From contig JAHLEZ010000028.1 of NCBI GenBank assembly GCA_020726505.1, positions 1-64,000 on the forward strand: a DNA stretch of 64,000 nucleotides. Direction: 5' to 3'. This document shows positions 32,291 through 45,994 of the stretch, piece after piece (within the stretch, counting starts at the first letter, position 1; every line of letters begins with the position of its first letter). Made by a program: the position numbers and the translations under genes. Origin of the DNA: Leptodontidium sp. MPI-SDFR-AT-0119. Lineage: Eukaryota; Ascomycota; Leotiomycetes; Helotiales; Leptodontidiaceae. The notes beneath the pieces were generated by a model. The model worked only from the letters and a program-made list of their open reading frames with translations, was not told the DNA's origin and ran no database searches.

Positions 32291-32563
32291 GTTTGCATTG
32301 TGAATTCTCATCCGAAAAAGGTTCAAGCGAGCGAGCAAGCACACACATACATCTATCTGCGCCTCGACTTGAATCCTATCCAATCCAGCCCACCCTTGAC
32401 GGACGGAGTTTGCTGGACCTACAAACAAACCCTGCAGCCACTTCCTGATCTGGTACTCCAAACAAACAAACACTTCATTCCTTCTTTTTCGAGTACCCAG
32501 TCAGGTCAATTCGGGATCATATCATATCCTATCAGATCAGATAGAAAATCTGCATATCTCAGC

Positions 32564-33586
<1,023 letters not shown>

Positions 33587-33956
33587 AGATCTGGGCTGGG
33601 ATATGGATTATGAAGTATATCAACATGGCATTCTTGCAAATCCCTAGGGACATTATAGCTAAGGCAGCAATATCAAGCCTTCAAAACAAGTAGCTGATGA
33701 ATTTGATGCCGCTTTCATTTGCAGAGAAATTAGATTGATGTGCAAAAGCACAATGTATTGCCCATTTTACACACACCTAACGCCCCTATGGAACCCAACT
33801 CCCCGATCCAGCCCTAAGAAATCATCGCACACTCTTCCCACCCTCCCTCCCTCCCTCCAATCCACCCACAGCCCAATCTCAAAAGATCATCGCACAAACC
33901 CCTCTCCCCTAACTTCCATTCATCAACCATTTCAGCCCTGTCGAAAACCCCCCTCC
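33587..33956. other. Intergenic between convergent FUR1 and ELF1
   Basis: C-rich 3' regions of both genes, with ccctccctccctccc near 33840. No gene. Confidence 0.5.
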
Positions 33957-34757
33957 CTAGTACTCATCATCAGCCACAACCCCCTCCCCTCCATAACCAC
34001 CCAAATCATCATCCGCGTCCGCATCATCTATAATATCATCATCATCCTCCTCATCCCTAGGTCTCGCTCTCGCTCTCCCACCCGCGACAGGCACACGCGC
34101 CTGTGCGCGCTCTTCGCCGTCGATCTCCTCCCCGTCGCCTTTGGCTACCGCGTCGCAGGCATCGACCCAATCGGCGTAGACGTCAACTGCAGCTGAGAGA
34201 TCTGTTGGGGGAGAGGTGTGTTAGTATAGCACAATACTCAGATCAATACCAAGATCAAGATCAAGGTTAAGATCTGGAGCCTGAAAAGAACGCAAGAGAG
34301 GAGAAAGGTACGTACAGTTGATAGCGCATTGGAAATGCTGGCTGCAGACCTTGCAAGACAGCGCTCCGACACCAGCTTTCTTATCCAGCTTGACGATCAC
34401 GCTGCCTTCGTGGTTGCAGAAGAGGCAGTCGAACGTGGATGGGAGCGGCGCATTCTGTATTGCTTCATCAGCCCCCATTTCCTCCTATCCTCTCTTCTTC
34501 TATGCACTCCTTTGTCCTCCTCTCCTCTCCAGGCCAACTCTTCCCAGATAACCACCAATCCCTTCCACCTCCCCCTAAGCTAAACACCCAAGCACACATC
34601 GCGACTCACCTTCTTCGGACCCGTAGGCTTCTTGGCAGCCTTCTTACGTTTTCCCTATCGTCACAATGAACATCAGCATGGCTGTACCTATCTGCGGAAC
34701 CCTTTCCCTTCCTTTCCTGCATAGAGTGGAGCAAGCAAGCAAGCGCATACATACCAT
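33957..34757 (-). CDS. ELF1: Transcription elongation factor Elf1 (ELOF1)
   Basis: Four exons (34755-34757, 34610-34654, 34316-34454, 33957-34192) encode 140 aa. The first coding exon is only the start codon: ATG is followed directly by the donor GTATGT, and the next exon gives [15 protein letters not shown], exactly the conserved Elf1 basic N-terminus. The zinc ribbon is CLFCNH...LSCKVC, then [13 protein letters not shown]. The protein ends in an acidic Asp-rich tail ([17 protein letters not shown]), which is longer than in animal ELOF1 but common in fungi. It travels with RNA polymerase II in the nucleus. Confidence 0.92.
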
Positions 34758-35839
34758 TGTTGCGGTGTGCTGTGTTCTGTCCTACGACCTTCTCCGTTGG
34801 GAAATGTGGCAAGAGTGCGCAGTGTGTAGTGTTGAGCTTTGCGATGGAAGGCTGTGTGTGGTGTTTCCCCCCAAAAGGTCCGGCGCGTCAAAATGCGTGC
34901 GAGGATGCTCGATTGTCGCCGCATCCCGACAGTGGGAAACGAGGGAACAGAGAGCAGGGGTCGGCAATGTGTCGAGCTAGTGCCGGTTTTGCGGGGCGAT
35001 AAGATGCCGATAAGGGAGGTGAGGGGTGGGAAAGACTCGAGCTTCCAAGAAGAGGCAAGTCTGGTATGGTAGTGATAGAGAAGTAAGAAGCAATGGTGAC
35101 AATGGAATACTAACCTCTGGGTAGGTAGGTGAAGGTACACAAGTCACGTCACTTTGTCTTACAATCAATAAAGTACATTCACGCAATCTGACGCTCCTAT
35201 GTCGGAGCTGCTTTGTACCTATTTTGATTGTACATACAGCAAACTATTCGTTGTTGAGACATCTCATCTCACCGTCTTTCTCTTTGTCCCATTCCGATCT
35301 TCTTCCTTCTCTACCGGTACCTTACTACTCCAGCTCCTACCACCAACCAACCTACTCATCCCCGAACCGGCTGCTGTGGCTACACATTCCGGCCACCTCC
35401 CAACCAACCAACCAACCAACCACATCCAACCATATCCAAACCAAATCAGAAGTCCATTCGGATCCACGAGGTCCCTGCGTCTGTCCTTGTGCTCTCCTCT
35501 CCTCTCCACCGTACTACACGCCCCTGGTACCCTTTACTCCGCCAAGGCACGCCTCCGTCCCATCTCCCAACTATTTGAAGTCGTCGTCTCCCAGCTCATC
35601 CCACTCCTCTTCCTCTCTCCTTCTCCTTCTTCTTTCTCCTCCAACCAAACCAAAAAGATTAGAAGACACAGAGTACCGTACCAATCTCACCCGATAGATA
35701 CATCTGTCCTTTCCGATCAACGTCGCAGCGACGTACACACTCATAGGTCCATACCGTACATACCATACAGTTCAATACAAGTCAAGACAGTCAGACAGTC
35801 AAAACAGTCAAAAGACTCTCACTCACTCTCTCACTCATC
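34758..35839. other. Divergent promoter between ELF1 and URC1
   Basis: No coding region is supported. AACC copies (aaccaaccaaccaacc near 35400) and CT-rich leader sequence (35470-35640) precede the URC1 start, and CAGTCAGACAGTCAAAACAGTC repeats lie at about 35785-35812. Confidence 0.5.
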
Positions 35840-38800
35840 ATGTCATCCGCTCCGTCCGACCAGGCCGGGCTGTTGAAGGAGGTGCTCGAAGCAGTGAAGG
35901 CATTAACAGTCAATCAGACACTGCTAGCATCACATGTCGATGCCATCTCCGGCAGGGTCAACGTGCTTGCGGGCATGAAGGAAGTCCGCGATGTCGCAGA
36001 CACTGGAGCTGCAGCTGCACCCGTAAAGAAAATTGAATCTCTTGATGATGATGATGATCAACACTCTCCTGCTTCTGCTGCTGATGATGTTGTACCGCAA
36101 TCTCCATCCCTGCCCGCCACCCAGCTTGAGGGCGGCCCATCATCACCATCGTCTGCTCTCTCGCATGCTCGCAAGCCCAGCGTTACTTCGAGAATCATCC
36201 TAACGTGAGTCCGACTTTGTCCGTCTGTCTGAAATTCCACGTCATGCGTGCGCAGTATTGCTTTTTTTGGCGTACTGTGCGTATGTATGGTGTTATTTTC
36301 ATTCGATTTCCGTGGGTTTATTTACTAATGTGTGGGTGTTGTGTAGGACTTATCCTGGCCAATCCGGTATCAATCCACTTCCTATGGACTGGGGTCATAA
36401 GGATCCTCAGGAGAGAGGCCCGGTTGTCGTTTCGAGAACACAGACTACGATTCGTAGACGGAATGGTATGTATCCAATCATACTTATGGTATCTGAATTG
36501 TACTGACCGTTGAATGTAGCTATTGGAGGTGAGTTTGGTTAAATGAGTGCTGTTGTCAGATCTAACATAACGAAGCCCATGGTGGATCGTATTCCATTTA
36601 CTATGCTCTTGCAGTTGCTAGTAACGAGATCAAGATTGATCATAGGTAATTTCACCCTTCTTCAAGAAACGGTTGTCTGGATTCTGGTACTGACCCCTCC
36701 AGACCTGATTTCACAAACACCGAGCCAGCTGCGAACATCGGTCCTTTCCCACAATGGGCAGACAAGAAGAAGATTGTCTCAATGGATCCTCTAGGCCACT
36801 TGGCTCCATGGTTATTCAAAGACATCATAGAGAAAGAGAATGGTAGGATCTGCGTTGCGAACGGAAGTGACTTTGACTGACATCCAACAGTTGACATTAG
36901 ACCAACTATCGGTATGCATTTATACTCGAACATCCGGGAAAATGAAAGCTGACATCGAAAAGCCATTACTAGAGCTCACATGAAGGTTTGGAATATTGCT
37001 ACCGGAAATCTTGCATAACTGACCATCTTTCTAGTTGCCTGAATTGGAGCAAAGTGTACGAGAAGGTCGTCTGTAAGTAGAATCCACCACACTCCTCGAT
37101 AATCCCTAACCATCACAGCGTTCCCGATGGAAAAGTCTGCCTGAACGAGTCTGGTGAGCTGGCAGTGACCAAGTTCGCCGTCGAGCCAGTACGTGCAATC
37201 CAGCATTGCTAATCTTTTGTCCCAGCTGATGTGTTTCAGGTCTGGTATCTCCCAGGTGTTGCAGAGAGATTCGGAATTGGTAAGCAAACATTTCCCTGTT
37301 TTGGCTTGAGAGTCCGTGTACTGATGATCAACAGATGAGGGATCCCTCAGACGATCACTCTTCGAACACACCGGTGGATCATACCCCGAGTTAATCACCA
37401 GAGGCGACATCAAGCTTTTCCTCCCTCCGATCGGTACGACATCCCCTCCCCATTCATTTCACAACATATAACTCCCCGAAATGGCTTGACCAAAAACAAG
37501 GCTAATACCCCGCACCGTAGGTGGTCTCACAGTGTACTGCTTCGGAGATCCAGCAAAGATGTCAGACGAGAAAGTCCGCCTTGCTTTGAGGGTTCACGAT
37601 GAGGTAAGTCTTCGTCCCCGTCTCTCAATCTCGGTCACTCTCTTTCTTCATTCCGAGAATTCGGGATTGAAGTTCGATTCATGTCTTGCATTGAGTAGCT
37701 GGTTCGCCATCTGACAGCAGCAATAGTGTAACGGTAGTGACGTGTTCGGATCTGACATTTGCACGTGTCGTCCCTATCTCATCTACGGGATCGAGGAAGC
37801 TGTCAAGGAAGCCCAGAAGGTATGTCCCTCTATCCAATCCTGTCGATCATCGTGTTCGATCAATCAACGGACCAAACCCTTCGAATTAGAGTTGGATGGC
37901 TGACCAAAACAGGGTGGCAGTGGAGTAGTCATCTACTTCCGTAAGGAAGGCCGTGCTTTGGGTGAAGTTACGAAGGTAAGCAATTCCTCTGACATACATG
38001 CGTTCCTCCAGTTGTACAAATGTGTGGTTTGGGTTGGGGCGGCCACTCATATACTGTGGAACTCATCCCTTTCCGAATATTGCTACATGCATATCCCCAA
38101 CACAACACCACTACCTCAATCTCATCCACCTCACCACTCATTCCACCACGTCTCCCGCTACATACCCCGCACCCGAAGCTATGCGGTTTGCTTGCTTGCC
38201 GCAGCTGTGGTGTTTCGTTCCACCAGCCTATTCCCGCACAGCATACCTCCAACCCATCCACATCTCCATGCAGCCATGGCTAACCACCGACCCGATTCTA
38301 GTACCTTGTCTACAACGCACGGAAACGCGGAGCCGATCGTGCATCCGAGTATTTCAAGCGTACTGAGAATATCGCCGGTGTGAAGGATATGCGTTTCCAG
38401 GCTCTGATGCCGGATATCCTTCATTGGTTGGGCATCAAGAAGATTGATCGGATGTTGAGTATGAGCAAGTGAGTTCTGACCTTCCCTTCTCTTTCCTCCG
38501 TTGCCTTGCCGCGTTTTCCACACCTCTAGAGTTGTAGGGAGGAAGATGAAGATGGCTGGAGTGTGGCTTATTATACTTTACTGTACTAACGAATGAATAG
38601 CATGAAGCATGATGCCATCGTCAGCCAAGGGTTTGTCCTTCCATTCATTCCACCCTCCTCTCACCTCTCCCTCTTCCCCCACACACTAACGACAACCCAG
38701 CATTCCAATCCACGAGCGTGTAGAACTCCCCGAGTCATGGATCCCAGCCGATTCCAGGGTTGAGATAGACGCCAAGATCACTGCCGGTATGTCTTACTTG

Positions 38801-39369
38801 CCTCTTACTTGCCCTCCCCTTTCTCATTCCCTCCTCCACCCCCGTCCTGCCCTGATTTTACTTCGTTTTTGCTTCCTTTTGGCGGCTTCTCCGGGATTGA
38901 GATGCAGGTGGAGGTGGAGGTGGAGATAGATGCCCCCACTTCCTCACTCCATGTCTTGAAAATATTCAAGACACAGGACACAGGGATGATGTGATAGGGC
39001 TGAATTCCCAATTCCTCTACACACGTGGGCTAGCAATGAACCCGTCACTCGTTGTAGTAGATTGGGCTGGTAGATAAGATAGTTGCTAACTCATCTCTCT
39101 ATCGAATAGGCTATTTCACCACTGGTCACCGCATGACAGAAGAAGAACTTGCAGCTGTCAAGGGCCGCAGTTGGGAAGAGTACGTATTTTTCCAATATCT
39201 CCCTCTCCCTCTCCTCTCCAGCTGACCCCCATATCCCACTCTCCCACTCTATTCACTCCAATCCATCCCATCCATCCATCCTATGAGAAGAAAAAAAAAC
39301 ACCGCATCCAACACAATTGGAATGATAATTGGACTGTACTAACACGCGCACAAAAGTATCGACCACTAA
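35840..39369 (+). CDS. URC1: URC1-type GTP-cyclohydrolase-II-like protein of uracil catabolism
   Basis: Nineteen exons close in frame to 532 aa: 35840-36204, 36347-36465, 36520-36528, 36576-36645, 36703-36842, 36891-36911, 36963-36985, 37035-37072, 37119-37188, 37240-37279, 37335-37433, 37521-37603, 37727-37819, 37913-37975, 38302-38468, 38601-38630, 38701-38786, 39110-39179, 39357-39369. After a low-complexity N-terminus, TYPGQSGINPLPMDWG opens the conserved body. The GTP-cyclohydrolase-II site is RVHDECNGSDVFGSDICTCR (three Zn-ligand Cys), then GVVIYFRKEGRALGE. The long N-terminal extension and family blocks fit Urc1, needed for uracil use as nitrogen source in Lachancea kluyveri, rather than riboflavin RIB1. 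Exon 3 is just 9 nt. FUR1 lies nearby. Confidence 0.85.
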
Positions 39370-42300
39370 ATCAAACCCACCCAAAAGGTATCATGTGCCC
39401 TGACAAGAAAAAGACAAAGAGAAAAAAACTGCGAATCGAAAACACCGGGTTGGGTGGTTTCTATCGGGGGGTGCCGGTGCTGATGTTGACTCAGGCTCCT
39501 GCTTCTGCTTCTGCTTTTGTTTGGGCTTGGGTTGCGTTCCTGCATCCGCGCCCAACCCCCAACACAAAACCACAATACGTTGGCAAGGGGGGCAGGTTTG
39601 GCCACACAAATCACAATACGTAGCTTAGCTTAGTTTAGCGTTGTCTTCTTTTTACTTGACTTGATTTTATTCGGTGGATAAGGTAGAGAAGATGAGTTAA
39701 TTGCATTGCATTGGATTAATTGGATTGGATATGACCAAAAAAAATAGCAGAAGAATGAGTTGAGCTTATTCGTGACCGCTTGTTTGCGTTTTTGACCAGT
39801 AAGATCACGGTATTTGGGTCTCTTTTACAGTGGACTTGATTGATTTACACTATTGGCTATGGGACTGACTTTACTGTACTGGCTGGATGGCTGGATGGCT
39901 GGATGGCTGGATGGATAGAATAGAGAAAGAGGCGTGACCTGACCTGACTTTGTGTGTTGGCATGTCTTGCCTTGTAATGTCACTCCGTAGGTACCAACGG
40001 TATGGGAGGGCGCGCGCGGTGCGTTGCGGTGCGGTGCGGTGCGGCCCACGAAAAGTCTCCGGCTTTTTCTTTTCTTTTTTCCTCTTTCCCCCCCTTCTTT
40101 CCCGTTGTTTGCTGACTGGTTTGGAGGTAGGAAAAGAACGGAAGGAAGGGAGGAGGAAGGAGGAGGGGGCATTACAAAGGCTAGACTAGCGATAAAAATT
40201 ATAATTTAGATGGGTATTTGGGATAAATATAAACATCCCCATGTCCTATCTCCCTGTCAATTTACTACCTAGTAACACGACGAGAGCGTGGATAAGAACG
40301 TATGTTGTACCACACGAGGCCGTTCGTTGACTCTAATCTTGATCCTGATTCCGATGTTAATATTGTAGGAGGGGAAGTGAAGCTGTCAGAAATGCGGTAC
40401 GCCCCTAGGAAGTAAAAGAACATCATACAACAGCATGCGATGCCAAATACCTGGTGGTTGTGCTCGTTTGAATGAATGCCTTGTGCTGTGCCCCGTGCGA
40501 GTAGTACTGATACCTACCGTATTGATACCTACAGTATATCTATATCGAATCATGTAAGTGAGGCAAACGAACAGTGAATCGGGAGGATAAGGCAAATTGT
40601 GCAGTGTGGTGTACTGTAGGCACGACAGATAGTGGTGCGCGAGGCGGAGTTTGCCTTGGAGTTCGTTGGTTCGACGCCTTGGGTGATGGGGATGGGGTTG
40701 TGGATGGGGATGTGGCTGAGATTTACCTTGATATAGAGCCCGAGAGGGGAGAGAGGTAGCCTCTCATTCTGTCGTATCGTGGCCGGAGAGATTGTGAGTG
40801 GGTAAATGGATGGTGTGGGAGGACAAGCCTGGAATCACCATAGGTAGGTAAATGCTTGTCTCGAATCATGCCCTGTGTGTGTGCACTGCACTGCACCATG
40901 TTGACTTCCCACCCTCATCCTCATCGACTGCACAAGGCTGTATGTAAGTAAGCATTGGTAATAATCAACGTAAATCAAAATTTCTATTGCGGTATGTCCA
41001 ACCACTCAGTCAGTGTAAGGTAAGGCAAGGCAAGGCAAGGTAAGGGAAAGGAAAAGGAGGGGTGCAGCAGCTCTGTGTAAGCCCACAGTAAAGAGGGGCG
41101 AGGTGACGACTGAGAAGCTTCCACATGGATGGAAAACTGAACTGGGCGTTTGGCGTGCAGGGTAGAGGAGGGAAGGGCTTGGGTATCGCGTGAGATGAGA
41201 GCGATTGCGCGAGCGGATGTTTACCGTCAACAGTAGAGAGAGGAGGAGGAGGAGGAGGAGTACAGATGGTGGTGGTAGGTAGGTAGTGGAGGGAGATGGA
41301 GCTCTCACTCACTCATGCGCTGACATGTGGCGAGTTGACGCCCAGTATACCCACTTGAAAGTAACAAACAACGAACGGTCTGTCTGTCTGTCCTGTCATC
41401 AATCAATAATCAGGAAAGACCGGGCAAGTAAGTACCTAGGTAGTTAGTCTAGAGGATACGGAAATACCACTCAATCAGTACGGTACGTTCAACAAAATAG
41501 AGAGACAGACGTAGAGCATAAATGGGGGTAAACAATCCATCCTCCTACCTACCTACCCATCTTGATCCCAATCCGGATATGCAGTTACTACTTACATCAG
41601 CTGTTCTAGGCGTGCATATTTCGAGATGTACGGAGTAATAGCGGATCATAATGATGAGAGAGGCAAAGATATTCGGTCACCGCAATCCATTCTTTGCTTC
41701 TATGGACAGTTCCCGGGTGCGGGGCAATGAATGACAAAGGGCTGGACCGTTGCTGTGGGTCGGACACGGGCCCGGGATGGATGCCGTAGTGTGGTATTGT
41801 GGAAGGGTAGGGGGGTGGTAGTGGTGGTGGTGGTGTGGTGGGTGCAAGGAGTAGGGGAGGAAGAGTGGAGGAGTTGAGGTGGAGCTTATGTATGTGCAGG
41901 TGTATGGTGTATGTATTATGTATGTGTGTGGGTGTGTGTGTGTGCTGTAAATATTGCACGGAAGAGCTAGGCGGATGCAACCGTTTGTCTGTCTGTGTTG
42001 TGTTGTGTTGTTAGGGGAGAAGGAGAAGAGGGAGGGGTCTAGTCTGGTCTGGTCTGGTCTGTCTGGCCTCGTCTGCTTATATCTCGATGGGTCGCCTCGT
42101 TGTTCCTCCCTCCTCTTCCTGTTCTCTCTCTTCTCTCGAGGTTTACTTTTGATCAACTCAATTATACTTACTCGTTCGAAGGTCCACTCACTCACTTACT
42201 CACTCACTCACCATCAATCATTGATTGCACACTGCAACCGTTTAATGCTTCTTCCATCTCCAAGGATTATCCATCATCCTTCACTGGAACGTTTCGGATT

Positions 42301-42733
42301 TAAGCCTGGATGAACCAAGAGACCAGACGAATTTCTCTCACACCACTACACCACACCCAAGACCGCCATCCCATCCAATACGAGCACTGAGGCGAGATCT
42401 GACTTTTGCTTGCACGCACACACCACACCCACTTCAAGGACCTGAACCCAACAGCTCTGCTCTTTGTTCTCTTGCTTGTGTTTCAGTCAGAGAGGTACTG
42501 AGATACTTATACCCTAGCCCCCGGCTGACTTCGATTCGCTGAATTGATCGCCCAACGCCTCGAAAAACCGTTGAACATAATTCTCCGACGTACATACACA
42601 CATACATACACAAGACCGCCGTCACATAACCACATTCACATCCACATCCACATCAGCTCATCAACCTCCTCCATCTTCACCAGAGAAATAGAATTGGATC
42701 AAGTCGTCCAAGACAACTTATCTTCACTTCATA
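39370..42733. other. Long intergenic region rich in short tandem repeats
   Basis: I find no gene in these 3.4 kb. It holds GCTTCT copies near 39500, four GGCTGGAT-type units at about 39880-39915, TGCGG repeats at about 40018-40043, AAGGC repeats at 41025-41045, GGTGGT runs near 41815-41835, GTGT/TATG runs near 41880-41945, TCTGG repeats at 42043-42062 and CTCACTCA runs near 42185-42210. Proline/leucine/histidine-rich open frames are by-products of these. Confidence 0.55.
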
Positions 42734-43220
42734 ATGGCATCAAGCTCACAATCCCGCGGCTCATCACCCAAATCGCCCTCAGGCAGACGACCAAAACTCA
42801 TGCGAGCAAGCGCCACGGCACCATCACTTGCTACATCCAACGCATCTCGCAATGACCTGGCGAGTTTGCAATCGGCGAGAGCGGCGACGCTGTTGACCAG
42901 AGTGGCGAGCTACTCGACGGCACAGCAGAATTATGAGAGGGAGCATCGCCAGTCCATTGGGAGCGTATGTTCGAGTGGTCAGGGAAGTCCTGCCAGCCCC
43001 GAGAGGAAGGAACCATTTGAGATTGTGATTCAGCAGTGTGAGTTCTCTTCTCTTCTCTCCATCTTCTGTTTCCTACTTAGGACGATACAACGCGCAAGAA
43101 ATGAATGGATGAATGAAGCTGATCATTCGTACAGCGGGCAATTACTACAGCTTCCCCAGCTTTGAAGACTTCCAGGAGTACCATCACCAGAACGAGAGGC
43201 ACGAGAATGGTATTCCGTGA
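42734..43220 (+). CDS. Small conserved fungal protein of unknown function
   Basis: Two exons (42734-43037 with donor GTGAGT, and 43135-43220) encode 129 aa. The N-terminal half is Ser/Arg/Ala-rich (MASSSQSRGSSPKSPSGRRP); the middle has ATLLTRVASYSTAQQNYERE, and the second exon adds GNYYSFPSFEDFQEYHHQNE. The aromatic C-terminal motif after the splice fits the frame well and looks conserved, but I cannot assign a function. Nothing suggests a signal peptide. Confidence 0.65.
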
Positions 43221-44511
43221 GCCTGAGCGGGGATTGACTTTGGACATGCGGCACTGCTCTGCACTTCCCTGAATCGTAGAAAGGATGAAGTGCTATGACG
43301 GAATGAAAGTTACGACACGACGTGATGACAAGGGTGCTTTAACCCCCCAGGAACAACACAAGACACAAGACAACACGAAACCAAATGCGGGAATCGGGAT
43401 AAATTCCCGAGACAGGCGGGAGGGCTGGAACAGACAGATCAGGACAGCACACTGGGCGTTCGATTTCTGGCGCCATGGACACGGCGTTGGAAGTGGTGGA
43501 GCTTGGATTGGATTCCTAGGATAGGGCAGGAAGGACAGTACAGCCAGCACTACCGCATGGCAGGACAAGGAATAGGAACCAGGAATATGGCATGTGGTCG
43601 GAGTCAAGGTCTGGTCTGGTTCCAATTGTATTTTACGTAGCTAGCGATGCATCGGTATCCATCCGATGGGTTGCGCATCCGGAAGGCATCCGGGGCGAGG
43701 CGACGATGTGCGCAACACCCCTCGCTCAGCTCGCTCAGCTCAGCACAAGAGTACTAGTAGTTTGACGCAGGAGGTCACTCACCGCCGTCGTCAAACCTTC
43801 ATTTGTATTTAGTTAATACTCGGTTCGTATCTATGCACAAACTATTGTATATGCAATGTCTTGTCATCGTGACCCGTTTTGAGTCAAAGGAGAAATACCT
43901 GATTTCTCCGAGTTGACTTTTGAGGTTGATGTTGGCTGCATTGATCCGGAGTGCCGGTAGTCACTAGTCAGGGAGCGAGGTGAGGTGAGGGTGATGTTGT
44001 TGGCATCGGGAAGATAGATGCTCGATGCGAAACCCGATCATGAACTCGTAGGTAATAAAGTAGAACTCTCTTTGAAAAATTCGATAGTAAATGCTAGAAA
44101 TCGACAAGACTCTTGATTACCAATGACCGTGGATCCATTGAATCAATTGGCTGGCTGGATTGAAAGAATGGCCCGGTACTCCCTCGAAGATCAGTCACTA
44201 AACAAATAACTTTTATCGCAACGCTTATGAAAAGTCTTGATACTCTCTAGAAGTTTAGTTCTCACAGGTCAATGGAAGCTGGTTGATGAATTGATGTTTT
44301 GGTGTTGTTGTGCTTTTGAAAGATGAAGTCGTGGTCAGTCGAGTTGCCCACCAAAATCAAGGGCGCCAAGCTTCTCGCTTAACCCTAGACTTCTCGCACT
44401 AGCACCGCACACTTCAATTTTTGAACCACCAAAGATTTGCTTCCGAATCAAAGAACGTCGACAACCCACCTTCACAACAACAGCCCGGCGACTAGGTAAC
44501 CTATCGCAATT
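43221..44511. other. Intergenic, promoter of the ribosomal protein gene
   Basis: No gene is supported. The region includes ctcagctcgctcagctcag near 43725 and AT-richer sequence up to 44330, followed by the eS1 leader. Confidence 0.5.
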
Positions 44512-45580
44512 ATGGCTGTCGGAAAGTGAGTATCCCTCCTCGATGCTCTCTTGATTCGAAAGTGCGATGGAATGGACGCAGGATATGCGACGGCAGGAGG
44601 GGCAACAATTTCGAGATGCAGAGTCTGACAGGAAGATAGGAACAAGCGCCTTTCGAAGGGTAAGAAGGGTCTCAAGAAGAAGACTTTGGATCCCTTCACC
44701 CGTAAGGATTGGTACCAAGTCAAGGTATGCGCGTTGATTCCAGCTTTGAGGCTCCGCACAGTGGCTAACAATATCCCAGGCCCCCTCATCTTTCCAAACC
44801 AGAGAGTACGATATCACCTCCATCGAAACCCCCACAAACATACAAATTCTAATAATCTCTCAGTGTCGGAAAGACCCTTGTCAACCGCACCACCGGTCTC
44901 AAGAACGCAAACGACGCATTGAAGGGCAGAATCTTCGAGGTTTCTTTGGCGGATCTGCAGAAGGATGAGGACCACGCATTCCGCAAGGTCAAGCTACGAG
45001 TCGACGAGGTCCAGGGAAAGAACTGCTTGACCAACTTCCACGGTCTCGATTTCACATCCGACAAGCTCCGCTCCCTCGTCCGCAAGTGGCAATCTTTGAT
45101 TGAGGCCAATGTCACAGTCAAGACCACCGACGACTACCTCCTCCGCCTCTTCGCCATCGCCTTCACCAAGCGCCGCCCCAACCAGATCAAGAAGACCACC
45201 TACGCCGCCTCCTCGCAGATCAGAGCTATCCGAAAGAAGATGACCGAGATCATCGTCCGCGAAGCCTCCAGCTGCACCCTCACACAACTCACAGCCAAGC
45301 TCATCCCCGAGGTCATCGGTCGCGAGATTGAGAAGGCCACCCAAGGCATCTACCCATTACAAAATGTGCGTCCCGCCCCAGCCTAGCCAGGTATCAACCA
45401 ACCGCACAGGAAACCCCCCACTAACATCACAAATAGGTCCACATCCGCAAAGTCAAGCTCCTGAAGGCACCCAAGTTCGACCTCGGCGCTCTTCTCAACC
45501 TCCACGGCGAATCGGACACAAACGAGGCGGGCCAGAAGGTTGAGCGGGAGTTCAAGGAGACTGTCTTGGAGGATGTGTAA
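44512..45580 (+). CDS. rps1: 40S ribosomal protein eS1 (S3Ae/RPS1)
   Basis: Five exons (44512-44525, 44640-44724, 44780-44805, 44864-45365, 45437-45580) give 256 aa, the standard length. The short first exon MAVGK is followed by [28 protein letters not shown], the family N-terminus. [15 protein letters not shown] and [20 protein letters not shown] confirm the identity, and the end [16 protein letters not shown] is conserved. eS1 sits at the platform of the small subunit near the mRNA exit. A short 5' exon with a nearby intron is typical for ribosomal protein genes of filamentous fungi. Confidence 0.96.
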
Positions 45581-45994
45581 AGGGCTGGTCTGGTCACGAT
45601 AACAACGGATCGGAATCGTTCTGGGTTTTTTCTCTACTGGTCATTTGCATTGGTCATGGTCTTGCTTTGTGGGCATATGGCGTGACTTGTATGCGCGTCT
45701 GGCATACAATAGGGCTAGCAAAATGAAATTCCAAAATATCAAGTACCTGGATATTGCATACGTGAAGTGCTGTCTGTCTGTCTATCTAGCATGTGAATGA
45801 TTCTGCCTGGAGTAGGTGAGGATAGGTGGGATTGGGCTTGAGCTTAGGTTTGAGCGGCGCTAGCTGACCTCTGGAAAAGCAACACTGACGTCGTGATTCA
45901 GAACTTGGCTGCTGGCTTTGTTCTTTCCTCTCCTCACCGCCAACCTCACAATACCACAGTCCAAACTCTCCAGCAGAAACTAGAATCCGACGAA
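45581..45994. other. Short intergenic between eS1 and the Rab gene
   Basis: 3' UTR of eS1 with a ctgtctgtctgtctatc run near 45772, then the Rab promoter. No gene. Confidence 0.5.

Larger units (their letters stand above)
31235..32563. other. Divergent promoter between WAPL and FUR1, with microsatellites
   Basis: This 1.3-kb region carries a GAGAGA/GAGT run at about 31580-31605, TTCAC repeats near 31795-31816, CCCAG-type repeats near 31857-31890, TCCAG copies at 32076-32105 and CTCAT copies at 32261-32290. The last part is the CT-rich FUR1 leader. Proline/serine-rich open frames here are products of the repeats. Confidence 0.5.

Noticed and set aside
35840..39369. Annotation as riboflavin GTP cyclohydrolase II (RIB1)
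   Set aside because: The GCHII active-site block is present, but the long N-terminal part and family blocks fit the Urc1 group better.
41606..42195. Pro/His/Thr-rich frames of 124 and 172 codons
   Set aside because: Products of GGT/GTGT and TCTGG repeats in a long spacer.
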